Below are positions 18,098 to 28,887 of a stretch of DNA of 41,097 bases, piece after piece (the first letter of the stretch is position 1; each line of letters starts with the position of its first letter). Under the pieces are notes generated by a model that worked only from the letters and a program-made list of their open reading frames with translations, was not told the DNA's origin and did no database searches. The translations under genes were made by a program, and so were the position numbers. The stretch comes from Comamonas sp. lk (lineage in GTDB: Bacteria; Pseudomonadota; Gammaproteobacteria; Burkholderiales; Burkholderiaceae_C), in contig CAMBNY010000021.1 in the NCBI GenBank assembly GCA_945869165.1, positions 1-41,097 of the forward strand, read 5' to 3'.

Positions 18098-18379
18098 TTA
18101 GATCTTGTGTTGGTCGCTGTACGGAAGCAGCGCCAAAAAGCGCGCGCGTTTGATAGCGGTGTTGAGTTGGCGCTGGAAAATCGCGCGGGTCCCGGTCAGA
18201 CGTGCCGGAATGATTTTGCCGTTTTCAGCGATGAAATCGCGCAAGGTGTCGATGTCCTTGTAGTCGATCTCTTCTACGCCTGTCACCGTAAAGCGGCAAA
18301 AGCGCTTGCGCTTGAACAGTAGCGATTGGGTATTGCGCTTGGGGCGCTTGTCTTTGTTGAACTTCTTGAACGTGGCCAT
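18098..18379 (-). CDS. rpsR: 30S ribosomal protein S18
   Basis: Ribosomal protein bS18, 93 residues. It shows the S18 motif region [19 protein letters not shown] followed by [16 protein letters not shown] and the basic [12 protein letters not shown] end. The N-terminus is Lys/Arg-rich. S18 dimerises with S6 on the 16S central domain, and the S6:S18 pair is a known autoregulator of this operon in many bacteria. A strong AGGAGG lies four bases upstream of the ATG. It is eight bases downstream of priB. Confidence 0.98.
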   Translation of the reverse strand: MATFKKFNKDKRPKRNTQSLLFKRKRFCRFTVTGVEEIDYKDIDTLRDFIAENGKIIPARLTGTRAIFQRQLNTAIKRARFLALLPYSDQHKI

Positions 18380-18387
18380 AAAGCCTC

Positions 18388-18687
18388 CTATAACAAATCT
18401 TGTGAAAAATCTTGTATCTGCAAAACAACCGATTTACCGGCCCGGGCGTTGCTGAGGTAGCCCTGAAATTTCCAGTTACTGCCTACCACCTGGCTTGCCA
18501 GCCTTTCAGCCAGCGCACCAAAGGCCATTGCCTTGAGCACCATCTTGATCTGACGCTTACCCTGTATATCCTGCACTTCGGACTGGTGTTCGAGCACCAA
18601 TTGCAGCGCCGGGATACCGGCCGGTGTGTAACGCAAGGTACGCACCTCAGCAATACAAGCGGTCAAAACAACTGCGTTAGCGGACAC
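18388..18687 (-). CDS. priB: Primosomal replication protein N (PriB)
   Basis: Single-OB-fold ssDNA-binding protein that helps PriA reload the replisome at collapsed forks. [31 protein letters not shown] and [22 protein letters not shown] ends match PriB in length and pattern. The start is uncertain. The open frame runs back to a GTG at 18765, inside rpsF, giving 125 residues; GTG 18687 gives 99 residues, the normal size, with an N-terminus SANAVVLTA close to family members. An AGGAG overlaps that GTG instead of lying upstream. It sits between rpsF (34-base gap) and rpsR (eight bases). Confidence 0.85.
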   Translation of the reverse strand: MSANAVVLTACIAEVRTLRYTPAGIPALQLVLEHQSEVQDIQGKRQIKMVLKAMAFGALAERLASQVVGSNWKFQGYLSNARAGKSVVLQIQDFSQDLL

Positions 18688-18721
18688 TCCTGTTGGATAG
18701 ACGATGTTGTGAGAAGCTACC

Positions 18722-19087
18722 TCAGGCCTGGTACTCAGCCTGTTGGGTTTTGCGGGCGTCTTCACGCTCCACGGTCTTCATCATCGAAGAAGGACCGGTG
18801 TCAGCTTTCTTCTTGGACACGGTCAGGTGACGCAACACGGCGTCATTGAACTTGAATGCGTGCTCGAGTTCGGCCATGACGACCTGATCAGCTTCAATGT
18901 TCACGCACAAATAATGGGCTTTGGCGAGTTTGTTGATCATGTAGACCATCTGACGACGGCCCCAGTCTTCAACGCGGTGCACTTTTCCGCCGCCGGCGGT
19001 GATCATGCCTTTGTAGCGTTCCAACATGGCTGGAACTTGCTCGCTCTGATCCGGATGGATCATGAGAATGATTTCGTAATGACGCAT
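18722..19087 (-). CDS. rpsF: 30S ribosomal protein S6
   Basis: Ribosomal protein bS6, 121 residues: [22 protein letters not shown] at the start, [21 protein letters not shown] in the middle, and [17 protein letters not shown] at the end of the fold. The C-terminal 25 residues are a charged tail. GGAG lies six bases before the ATG. It opens the rpsF-priB-rpsR-rplI operon, preceded by a structured leader and a TATAAT -10 element. S6 may take part in autoregulation with S18. Confidence 0.98.
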   Translation of the reverse strand: MRHYEIILMIHPDQSEQVPAMLERYKGMITAGGGKVHRVEDWGRRQMVYMINKLAKAHYLCVNIEADQVVMAELEHAFKFNDAVLRHLTVSKKKADTGPSSMMKTVEREDARKTQQAEYQA

Positions 19088-19179
19088 GGATACTCCTTAT
19101 GGATGGCCCCATGGGGGCCGGAAAAAGCTACCCCCGGCGTCTAATCGGGGTGCAGCAAGGCGAAAAGCCCACGATTATA
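19088..19179 (-). promoter_or_regulatory. rpsF promoter and structured leader, candidate S6:S18 regulatory RNA
   Basis: TATAAT (19179-19174) is a perfect -10; the -35 is weak. The predicted leader is about 80 bases. It can form GGCCCC/GGGGCC with a three-base loop (19105-19119), ending eight bases before the GGAG site, or instead pair an upstream GGGGG with the same CCCCC. The two pairings exclude each other. A CCG next to the stem resembles the conserved trinucleotide of known S6:S18 leader motifs, but I have not aligned it to the consensus. Confidence 0.45.
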
Positions 19180-19221
19180 GCCGGCATCGGCAGCCAAGAC
19201 GGCGCGCGTGCGTTACCCCAC

Positions 19222-21512
19222 TCAGGTACGCAAGTTTGATGCTGAAACGCCCTTGTGCCCGGTCAAGGCACTGATTACCAAGGTTGCAATAAAGCCGGCT
19301 GGTACGCCGAAAACACCCGCCGAAACTGGCTGAATGCCACCCCAAAGCCCCGTGGCAGGGCTCAAACCCAACGCGTCTCTGAAAGCAGGCAAATTACTCA
19401 GCATGTAATACAAGGTGATACTTAGCCCGGTCAACATGCCTGCGACCACCCCGGCACGGGTGGTGCCGCGCCAGAAAATACCCAGCACCATGGCTGGCAC
19501 CAGGCCGGCGCCCGCCAGCGAAAACGACGCGGCGACCAAGTACAGAATGCCTGCGGGGCGTTGCGCGGCAGCATAAGCAGCCAATAAAGCGACCACTAAA
19601 AGCGCAAACTTGGACCACATGACAGTACGCATGGCTTTGACCGGATCGGTCTGACCTTCGAATGCCAAGTCATGCGCTAGCGCATTGCCGATAGTGAGCA
19701 GCAGCCCGTCCGCCGTGGACAAGGCGGCCGCCAAGCCCCCGGCGGCGACCAAGACGGAAAAGACATAAGGTAGGCCGCCTATTTCCGGACTTGCCAGCAT
19801 GATCAGGTCAGCACCGACATGCAGCTCGGCAAATTGCAAAATTCCATCGCCATTCACATCAGAAAACGACAAAAGACTGGGGTCCTTGGACCATTGCGCC
19901 ATCCAAGCGGGCAGCGCATCCATTGGCTGTCCCACTAGGTGGGCCATCACTTCGTACTTCACCAAAACGGCGAGGGCAGGTGCGCACAAATAAAGCAAGG
20001 CAATAAAAACCAAGGACCAAGCTACCGAGGTACGCGCTTCGCTCACCGTGGGAGTAGTAAAAAAACGAGTCAGCAAATGCGGCAAACCGGCCGTACCCAC
20101 CATTAGGCAAAACATCAGCGCCAGAAAATTAGCGCGTGAACTATCAAATAGCGCAGCCTCTTGCTCCGTACCATGCGGGTCGCCGGCAAAAGCGCGGGTG
20201 TGAGGGTTCAGGCCGGATAAGGCTTGGGCTCGATCCAAATATTCGCTAATTTGCCGGGTCCACAGCGCGCGGGCAGCATCGGCATCTTTTGGTAAGGCCG
20301 AAAGCTCTTTTCGCACGCGGGTCACGGCCGCCTGTTGGGCCGGCGCATCATCAAGCGCTTGCAATTGAGCCCGCAAGGCACGTCGCTCTGCCTTTAATGT
20401 GGCGTCAACATCCTTTAGTTTTTCTTGCAATTTTTGGGCCCGTTCGCGGTACAGACCAATAACTTCTGCTTCTGCGGGAGAGGCCTGAATTTTCGCTTCC
20501 AAAGCCGAGATTTTGGCCAATTGCTGGCCATACGCGACTGCCGCCAATGGATTGCCCGTTTGCTGGTACGACAACCAACTCACTGGTAGGAGAAAAGCCA
20601 GAATCAGCAGAACGTATTGTGTCGCCTGCGTCCAAGTCACCGCGCGCATGCCTCCCAAAAAGGAACAAACTAGAACACCGCCCAAACCTAACAAAATACC
20701 AATTTCAAAATGCAACCCGGTCAAGCGAGATGTGATCAGACCAACCCCGTAAATTTGCGCCACCACATAGGTAAAAGAACACAAAATAGCCGCCAATGCA
20801 GCAATGCGGCGCGGCCACTTTCCGCCAAAACGCAAGGCAAAAAAGTCCGGCAAAGTGTAAATATTGCACTGGCGCAAATAGGGCGCCACCAGCAAAGCTA
20901 AAAGACAAAAACCGCCGGTCCAGCCGAGCACGTAGGCCAAGCCCCCGGGCTGATCCCCCATGCCAGAGAATCCTTGCAAGTACAAACCACCGGACAGACT
21001 GATGAACGAGGCGGCACTCATCCAATCGGCCGCGGTAGCCATTCCGTTATAGACCGCAGGAATGCGGCGGCCTGCGACGTAGTATTGGTCCACATTGGTG
21101 GTTCGCCCAGAGACGCCAATCGCGGCGTACAGCACCAAGGTGAGCGACAGGAAAATTCCCGCGATCCACGGCTTGGACAAGCCCGCATACTGGGCAAGGC
21201 CCAAGCCGACCAGGCACGAAAATACGCCAAGCAAATAGACGGCAAATCGGCGGTGCAGGCCGCTGGACGAATTCGGCGTCAGAGACCGTGCTGCAAGGAG
21301 ATGGTCGGTGCGGTTCTGTCGCCAAGCAAACACCACCACGATGGCGATAAATGCCAACACAGACCCTTGTGCAGCAAACCAAAAGCCTACGGGCCAACCG
21401 GCCACCACCCTGTCCAGGTCTCGGGCAAAAAAAACGACACCGAAGGAGGCTGCAAACCACAGGCTGAGCAAGACCGCATGCAGCGGCCAGCGCACTGTGG
21501 TTTGCGCACTAC

Positions 21513-21516
<4 letters not shown>
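19222..21516 (-). CDS. Sodium:solute symporter (VC_2705-like) with fused small subunit, coiled coil and EF-hand loop
   Basis: Inner-membrane Na+-coupled transporter of the SSS family, 764 residues; members of this branch carry short organic acids, but the substrate here is unknown. Residues 10-68 hold two membrane segments like the separate small subunit DUF4212. The SSS core follows, with [29 protein letters not shown] signature around 147-171 and further membrane segments to about 755. Between two core segments lies a charged coiled-coil insertion (about 332-430). A perfect EF-hand loop, [12 protein letters not shown], lies at 553-564. Its ATG overlaps the ppsA stop (ATGA), so it is translationally coupled to PEP synthase. 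Confidence 0.85.
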
Positions 21517-23906
<2,390 letters not shown>

Positions 23907-24062
23907 AGGAACTCCAAAGTTAAAAACTAGTCAAACCGACAGGGCGCGTACGCAATCAGTTTGGCGGAGCGGACAGGCGGGCACGAACTCGATGGATTGA
24001 TCGTTCTAGAGTCGGTGCGCGGGCTTGCCGATCCGGCGGTGCCCGATTGTAGGGTTGGGTAT

Positions 24063-24084
24063 GCGCTCTGAGAGCACAGAGCGC
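24063..24084. repeat. Inverted repeat between ppsA and ppsR
   Basis: GCGCTCTG (24063-24070) and CAGAGCGC (24077-24084) form a perfect 8-bp inverted repeat with a six-base spacer. It lies 12 bases upstream of TACAAT, the candidate ppsA -10, so it would cover the -35 area. Symmetry and place suit an operator for a dimeric regulator. Confidence 0.4.
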
Positions 24085-24106
24085 TAGCTGCGCATGCCCG
24101 ACAATG

Positions 24107-24140
24107 AAGGGCCCGAGGGCGCCGCGCTCGGGTGGCCCTT
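24107..24140 (+). repeat. Stem-loop in the 5' leader of ppsR
   Basis: AAGGGCCCGAG (24107-24117) pairs with CTCGG and GCCCTT (24127-24131, 24135-24140), an 11-bp stem interrupted by a three-base bulge with a nine-base loop. It ends 20 bases before the ppsR ATG. No T-run follows, so it is not a simple terminator; it could affect message stability or translation. Confidence 0.35.
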
Positions 24141-24160
24141 ACCCTTTCAAAACATGCCCT

Positions 24161-24979
24161 ATGCCCCATCGCAGCGTTTTTTTTGTCTCTGACGGAACCG
24201 GTATCACCGCCGAAACATTCGGAAAAGCCATTTTGGCCCAGTTTGAAGTGCGCACCCGCTCTGTGCGGCTGCCCTTTATTGACACGGTGGACAAGGCCCA
24301 TCAGGCGGTGCGTCAAATCAACCACGCAGGGGCGCAGGACGGCCAAACACCTATCGTTTTCAGTACCTTGGTCAATATGGAGGTACTCAAAGTCATTCAA
24401 ACCCATTGCCAAGGCATGCTCTTGGACATGTTCGGTACCTTTGTGCACCCCCTTGAACAAGAGTTGCAACTCACCTCCAACCACCGTATCGGCCGCTTCA
24501 GCGACGCCAGCAAGAGCCAGGAATACCAGGCCCGGATTGAGGCGATCAACTTTTCCCTCGCCCATGACGACGGACAAAGCAACCGAGATTTAGAACAGTC
24601 CGACGTTATATTGGTTGGGGTCAGTCGTAGCGGCAAAACGCCGACCTCCCTCTACCTGGCTATGCAGTACGGCATGAAAGCTTCCAACTATCCCTTGATA
24701 CCAGAGGACTTCGAGCGACGCCAGTTACCGGTGGCACTAGTGCCTCACAAGAAAAAAATTTTTGGCCTAAGCATCCAACCGGAGCGCCTGAGCGAGATCC
24801 GCTATGAGCGGCGCCCCAACTCAAAATATGCCTCTCTGGATAACTGTCGCATGGAGGTGCAGGAAGCCGAAAGCATGATGCGCCGTGCCGGCATACGTTG
24901 GCTCTCGACCACCACCAAATCGATCGAGGAAATTGCAACCACCATTCTTCAGGAATTGCAGCCTGATCGACTGACGTAT
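24161..24979 (+). CDS. ppsR: PEP synthase regulatory protein (bifunctional kinase/pyrophosphorylase)
   Basis: DUF299-family enzyme that turns PEP synthase off by ADP-dependent phosphorylation of a threonine and on again by phosphate-dependent removal. VFFVSDGTGITAETFG at the N-terminus and the P-loop GVSRSGKT at 153-160 are diagnostic. Starting at ATG 24161 gives about 273 residues, the usual size; the longer frame from 24104 runs back through the leader hairpin and is unlikely. The Shine-Dalgarno is weak. Its target ppsA is divergent, 254 bases away, so both may be controlled from one intergenic region. Confidence 0.95.
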
Positions 24980-25174
24980 TAACGTTTTCTTGCGTAAGTT
25001 AGGGCGCAAATAGGCGACACCTCACCCAGCTACCAGGTTTTAACCGGCCGCTAGGCTAACCATGCGCCAGGTGGATCCTCGCCCTCGCATGGGTTCGCAC
25101 CACCAGTGGCCCCAACGCGCGCGTGGTAGGCCGGCGCATCGCCCCCCGAAGGCGGGGCACGTCGAGCGCCTGCT

Positions 25175-25582
25175 TCATAGGCCGATGGCAGCAATCCCGG
25201 CTCGGGCCACCTGAGCGTCTTCGCTGGATTTGACACCACTGACGCCCACTGCACCTATGCACTGGCCGTCCTTCATGATCGGCACGCCGCCTTCTAGCAT
25301 GCCATCGAGGCCCGGCGCACTGAGGAAGGACATCCGGCCGCCATTGATCATTTCCTCGTAAATCTTGCTCTCCCGCATCCCTAGCGCCGAAGTGCGGGCT
25401 TTTGCCGGTGCGATATGCGCTGAAATCGGGGCTACGCCGTCAAGGCGTTGGAACCACATCAGGTTGCCACCATCATCCACTATGGCGATGCACACGGCCC
25501 ACCCATGTTTGAGGGCTTCGGCCTCAGCCGCCGCGGCCATGGTTTTCAAATCTGCGAGTTCAAGAGTGGCTTTGGTTTTCAT
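25175..25582 (-). CDS. GlcG/HbpS (DUF336) family protein
   Basis: Small alpha/beta protein of the GlcG/HbpS family, some members of which bind haem or cobalamin or accompany glycolate and diol metabolism; the role here is unknown. Family motifs: the AEAEALKHGWAVCIAIVDDGG start, FQRLDGVAPISAHIAPAKARTSAL in the middle, and GGVPIMKDGQCIGAVGVSG. Starting at ATG 25582 gives 135 residues, close to normal; the frame extends 15 codons upstream to 25627 without a clear ribosome binding site. It is a single gene, divergent from yccA. The 190 bases downstream to ppsR hold no feature I can support. Confidence 0.85.
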   Translation of the reverse strand: MKTKATLELADLKTMAAAAEAEALKHGWAVCIAIVDDGGNLMWFQRLDGVAPISAHIAPAKARTSALGMRESKIYEEMINGGRMSFLSAPGLDGMLEGGVPIMKDGQCIGAVGVSGVKSSEDAQVARAGIAAIGL

Positions 25583-25773
25583 AAATACTTTCAATGAAGG
25601 AGTCAGGGAATGGAAAAATACCAGCATAACCGCTCTGACCGACCTAATTTAGCCACCTGCACACTATGCAACCCTGCCAAATTTCGGGCTAATACGCCTG
25701 CCGCATGCGGCACTAGCCCTTGCATACGCCTAAAATCACTCCATCTGCCACAGGTAACTTTAGGAGATGGACT

Positions 25774-26469
25774 ATGAATGAACAAGCTTCCTTTTTGGAA
25801 CAGGGCCTCGACTACGGCGTAAGCCTTGAGCAGCGCAACAAAGTTTTGCGCAACACCTATTGGCTGCTAGCCCTTAGTCTCGTACCCACGGTACTAGGCG
25901 CCTGGGCCGGTGTGGTTTTTGGTTTGGGGCAGCTATTTAGTGGCGCATTGGGCTTGGTGTTGTTTCTCGGTATCGCTTTTGGTTTTATCTATGCGATCAA
26001 CAGGACAAAGGATTCGGCTGCGGGCGTGCCTGTTTTGCTGGCTTTCACTTTCTTCATGGGTCTGATGATGTCCCGCCTGATCGAGTCCGTGCTGGGCTTT
26101 AAGAACGGCCCAGACCTGATCATGACCGCGTTTGGTGGCACGGCAGGCGTTTTCCTGGTCATGGCGACGTTGGCCACCGTCATTAAACGCGACCTTTCTG
26201 GCATGAACCAATGGCTGTTTGTTGGAGTCATCGTACTTTTGGTGGGCAGCATCATCAATATGTTTGTCGGCTCCACCGTGGGCATGATGGTCTTGTCCAT
26301 GGTTTCGATTGCTATTTTCAGCGCCTACATGCTGTATGACATCAAGCGAATCATCGATGGCGGCGAAACCAACTACATCACTGCCACCCTGGCGCTGTAC
26401 TTAGACATCATCAACGTGTTCCAAAGCCTACTGGCACTGTTGGGCATTTTCGGTGGCGAGCGCGACTGA
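25774..26469 (+). CDS. yccA: Bax-inhibitor-1/YccA family inner-membrane protein
   Basis: Polytopic membrane protein of the BI-1 family, 231 residues with seven predicted membrane helices (first at about 27-50). In E. coli the homologue YccA modulates FtsH protease; whether that holds here is inference. The family end pattern is present: FSAYMLYDIKRIIDGGETNYITATLALYLDIINVFQSLL. I start at ATG 25774 because TAGGAGA lies six bases upstream; the frame runs back to a TTG at 25720 without support. TAAAAT at 25731-25736 is a possible -10. A palindrome and a terminator follow. Confidence 0.93.
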   Translation: MNEQASFLEQGLDYGVSLEQRNKVLRNTYWLLALSLVPTVLGAWAGVVFGLGQLFSGALGLVLFLGIAFGFIYAINRTKDSAAGVPVLLAFTFFMGLMMSRLIESVLGFKNGPDLIMTAFGGTAGVFLVMATLATVIKRDLSGMNQWLFVGVIVLLVGSIINMFVGSTVGMMVLSMVSIAIFSAYMLYDIKRIIDGGETNYITATLALYLDIINVFQSLLALLGIFGGERD

Positions 26470-26488
26470 GCTCCCCCCTGATGCACAT

Positions 26489-26504
26489 CGGCGCCTAGGC
26501 GCCG
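26489..26504. repeat. Perfect 16-bp GC-rich palindrome downstream of yccA
   Basis: CGGCGCCTAGGCGCCG reads the same on both strands with no spacer. It lies 20 bases after the yccA stop and 22 before the terminator stem. With no loop it is a better DNA protein-binding site than an RNA hairpin, though it could form a short-looped stem in RNA. Confidence 0.45.
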
Positions 26505-26525
26505 TGCCGCATTTGCCCCGATAAA

Positions 26526-26547
26526 GGCCCTGTTCGGGGCCATTTTT
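26526..26547 (+). terminator. Rho-independent terminator after yccA
   Basis: GGCCCT (26526-26531) pairs with GGGGCC (26536-26541), five Watson-Crick pairs and one G-T, around the four-base loop GTTC, followed by ATTTTT. A longer alternative uses GCCCCG upstream. Confidence 0.7.
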
Positions 26548-26827
26548 GCAAGCCCTCAGCGCTGACCGGATAAACCAGGGAGGGCCGCAAGGCGAGCCCA
26601 AGCGCCTGAATGAACTGCTGACCTATTGGGGGCTACCCATGGTCAGCTACCCGCCCCGTCGAATGATTCAATCAGACACCGCCGCACTTTGAAGTCGGCA
26701 CAGCATGGGAGGCGGGTATACGCTTTGGGCTAGAATCGCAGGGTTTTGTGGCAAGTACGATGGGTTTTGGATTGGGCAAAGGTTTGTCCGAGGGCCTTTT
26801 GCGGCTGCTGCGCTTGATGGATTGATT

Positions 26828-27085
26828 ATGAAAGCTGGAATTCACCCTAACTACCGCGACGTATGCTTTGTGGACTTGTCCAACAACTTTAAGTTCGTGA
26901 CACGCTCCTGCGCTAACACCAAAGAAATGATCAAGATGGAAGATGGGCGTGAACTGCCTCTTTACAAACTTGACACCTCCAGCGAGTCGCATCCCTTTTA
27001 TACCGGCACGCAGAAATCGGTAGATAACATGGGCGGACGCGTGGAAAAATTCCGCAACCGCTTTGGCAAAACTAGCGCCAAGTAA
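26828..27085 (+). CDS. rpmE2: 50S ribosomal protein L31 type B
   Basis: Ribosomal protein bL31, 85 residues, of the longer type B (C-minus) form, which lacks the zinc-binding CxxC set. It begins [21 protein letters not shown] and carries the family tail [21 protein letters not shown]. The two cysteines (13 and 28) are not spaced as a zinc ribbon. In bacteria with both forms, type B replaces the zinc form under zinc shortage; many betaproteobacteria have only this form. The ATG follows GGA by eight bases. A strong terminator at 27119-27152 follows. Confidence 0.97.
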   Translation: MKAGIHPNYRDVCFVDLSNNFKFVTRSCANTKEMIKMEDGRELPLYKLDTSSESHPFYTGTQKSVDNMGGRVEKFRNRFGKTSAK

Positions 27086-27118
27086 GTAAGTGCAGGCCCG
27101 AGCCTGAGACACCGTAAC

Positions 27119-27152
27119 AAAGGCAGCCCGGATCACCGAGCTGCCTTTTTTT
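27119..27152 (+). terminator. Rho-independent terminator after rpmE2
   Basis: AAAGGCAGC (27119-27127) pairs perfectly with GCTGCCTTT (27140-27148) over a 12-base loop, followed by a run of seven Ts (27146-27152). It ends only eight bases before the first possible start codon of the next gene. Confidence 0.92.
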
Positions 27153-27159
27153 CATACAG

Positions 27160-28869
27160 TTGCGTGCATTGAATACCACTCCTGCCATCGTCACCCATGC
27201 CGGCGCCGCGCGACTGCCCCGCTGGGCTCTGCTAGCCTTGTGCGTCGTCTATGTCGCGGCCGGCTTTTTGGGTCGAAACGCATGGAAAGTCGAAGACATG
27301 GGTTCCGTCGGCTATATGGCCGAATTAGCTTGGGGAACGGCTGACTGGTGGCACCCGACCCTCATAGGCACACCTTCCGCGCAGGGCGCATTGCTCCCCT
27401 ATTGGCTAGGCGCATGGATGCTGCATTTTTTGCCGGATGGTGTATTTGCACATTGGTTGATGCGACTTCCCTTCGCCTGTATGCTGGCGCTGGCCATGGC
27501 ATCGCACTGGTATGGCACCTACTATCTTGCCCGCAGCCCTAAGGCCCAACCCGTAGAGTTTGCGTTTGGCGGGCAAGCCAGCCCCGTCGACTACGCCCGC
27601 TCGATTGCCGATGGCGGTCTTCTGGCCTTTATCGCTTGCCTAGGCCTTGCTCCCATGGCGCATGAGACGTCCCCGGAGCTGGTTCAACTCGGTTTCACTT
27701 CGCTTTTCTTTGCAGGTGCTAGTGCATTGCCCTTTAGGCCAATCCGGGCCTACGCGGCTATTGCTATCGGCATGTTGGGCCTGAGTCTCAGTGGCGCGCC
27801 CACACTTTCCTTGGTGTTCGGGCTGGGCGTTGCAGGCTTTGAAATCTACCAGGTCGCTAAGGCAACGGCGACTACCGAGCAGCGGCGCAGCAGTGCAATT
27901 GGCATTGGGGTCCTCTTGATCTCCAGCGGCACTTGCGCAACGCTTGCAAGCGTCCTGGATCTTTGGCGGTGGAAACTCCACGGCCCGCTGCATCTCGCGT
28001 CCTCCTGGCAAGGCTATAGCGAATTGTTGTTGTGGTTTACCTGGCCGGCTTGGCCGCTGGCGCTATGGACCCTGTGGGTATGGCGTCGGCAAATGTGGCG
28101 CATGTCCATCAGTCGGCACCTGGCACTTCCTCTCTGGCTACTGGTAGTCGTGTTGATCGCCACTTGGTGCCTGGACGCATCGGACCGTGTTTTACTGTTG
28201 GGGCTGCCGGCCGTTGCCAGTCTCGCCGCCTTCGCTCTGCCTACGCTCAAACGCCAGGTTGCGTCGCTCGTTGATTGGTTTACCTTGCTTTTTTTCACAG
28301 GTTGGGGGCTAGTTCTGTGGGTCCACTTCATTGCTATGCATTTCGGTATTCCTGCCAACCCCGCGGCCAACATTGCGCGACTGGCGCCAGGATTTCAGGC
28401 CGAGGTATCGTGGTTTGCTGTTGTCATTGCGGCTTTTGCCACAGTTGCTTGGGCACAGGTGGTGCGCTGGCGGGTGGGAAGACATCGCCGAGAACTTTGG
28501 CGCAGCTTGGTGTTGCCGGCGCTTGGCATCGCCTGGTGCTGGACATTGATGATGACGGTGGGCATCTCTTTGTTTGATTACACCCAAAGCTACGACCGAT
28601 GGGCCGCTTCAGTCGCTTCGAAAATCAGCGACAGCAGCTGCATAAGGACCGAAAAACTGGATATTGGACAACTGGCCGCGCTGCGCTGGATTGCCAAATT
28701 GCCAGTGCAAGATGCATCCAAGGGCACATCCTGCCCTTGGATGATCATCGCCCCCGGACCTGGCTTAAGCCTACCTGCTAGCACCAATCTTCAGGAATGG
28801 ACACCGAAAGCGTTGGTCAACCATCCGACGGACAGTTCCATCGCAGTATGGGTCATGCAACGCAAATAA
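27160..28869 (+). CDS. Large polytopic membrane protein, possible GT-C-type glycosyltransferase
   Basis: About 569 residues with a first membrane helix at roughly 22-38 and at least ten more up to about 480, then a periplasmic-looking C-terminal stretch of about 90 residues. The layout and the first-loop segment GRNAWKVEDMGSVGYM recall ArnT/PMT-like GT-C enzymes, where an acidic pair sits in that loop; this is a family-level guess, and no donor or acceptor can be given. The start must be TTG: 27160 or 27169 in frame, both without a ribosome binding site and right after the rpmE2 terminator. The next in-frame ATG would delete the first helix. It converges on rlmD, 18 bases away. Confidence 0.7.
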   Translation: MRALNTTPAIVTHAGAARLPRWALLALCVVYVAAGFLGRNAWKVEDMGSVGYMAELAWGTADWWHPTLIGTPSAQGALLPYWLGAWMLHFLPDGVFAHWLMRLPFACMLALAMASHWYGTYYLARSPKAQPVEFAFGGQASPVDYARSIADGGLLAFIACLGLAPMAHETSPELVQLGFTSLFFAGASALPFRPIRAYAAIAIGMLGLSLSGAPTLSLVFGLGVAGFEIYQVAKATATTEQRRSSAIGIGVLLISSGTCATLASVLDLWRWKLHGPLHLASSWQGYSELLLWFTWPAWPLALWTLWVWRRQMWRMSISRHLALPLWLLVVVLIATWCLDASDRVLLLGLPAVASLAAFALPTLKRQVASLVDWFTLLFFTGWGLVLWVHFIAMHFGIPANPAANIARLAPGFQAEVSWFAVVIAAFATVAWAQVVRWRVGRHRRELWRSLVLPALGIAWCWTLMMTVGISLFDYTQSYDRWAASVASKISDSSCIRTEKLDIGQLAALRWIAKLPVQDASKGTSCPWMIIAPGPGLSLPASTNLQEWTPKALVNHPTDSSIAVWVMQRK

Positions 28870-28887
28870 GAGTCGTTTTGCAATGCC

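Larger units (their letters stand above)
26470..26827. other. Intergenic region between yccA and rpmE2
   Basis: These 358 bases hold a 16-bp palindrome (26489-26504), the yccA terminator (26526-26547), and TAGAAT at 26731-26736, a possible extended -10 (GGGCTAGAAT) for rpmE2 with no clear -35. The rpmE2 leader then spans about 85 bases and can form GGGCAA/TTGTCC (26776-26791) or an alternative GCAAAGG/CCTTTTGC pairing. An open frame without a convincing start (26546-26692) ends before the -10; I do not call it a gene. Confidence 0.5.

Noticed and set aside
26546-26692. 48-codon open frame upstream of rpmE2, with a protein-like stretch ending MIQSDTAAL
   Set aside because: Starts only with TTG inside the terminator, no ribosome binding site, and frames of this length are expected by chance. 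A homology search for a gene remnant would decide it.
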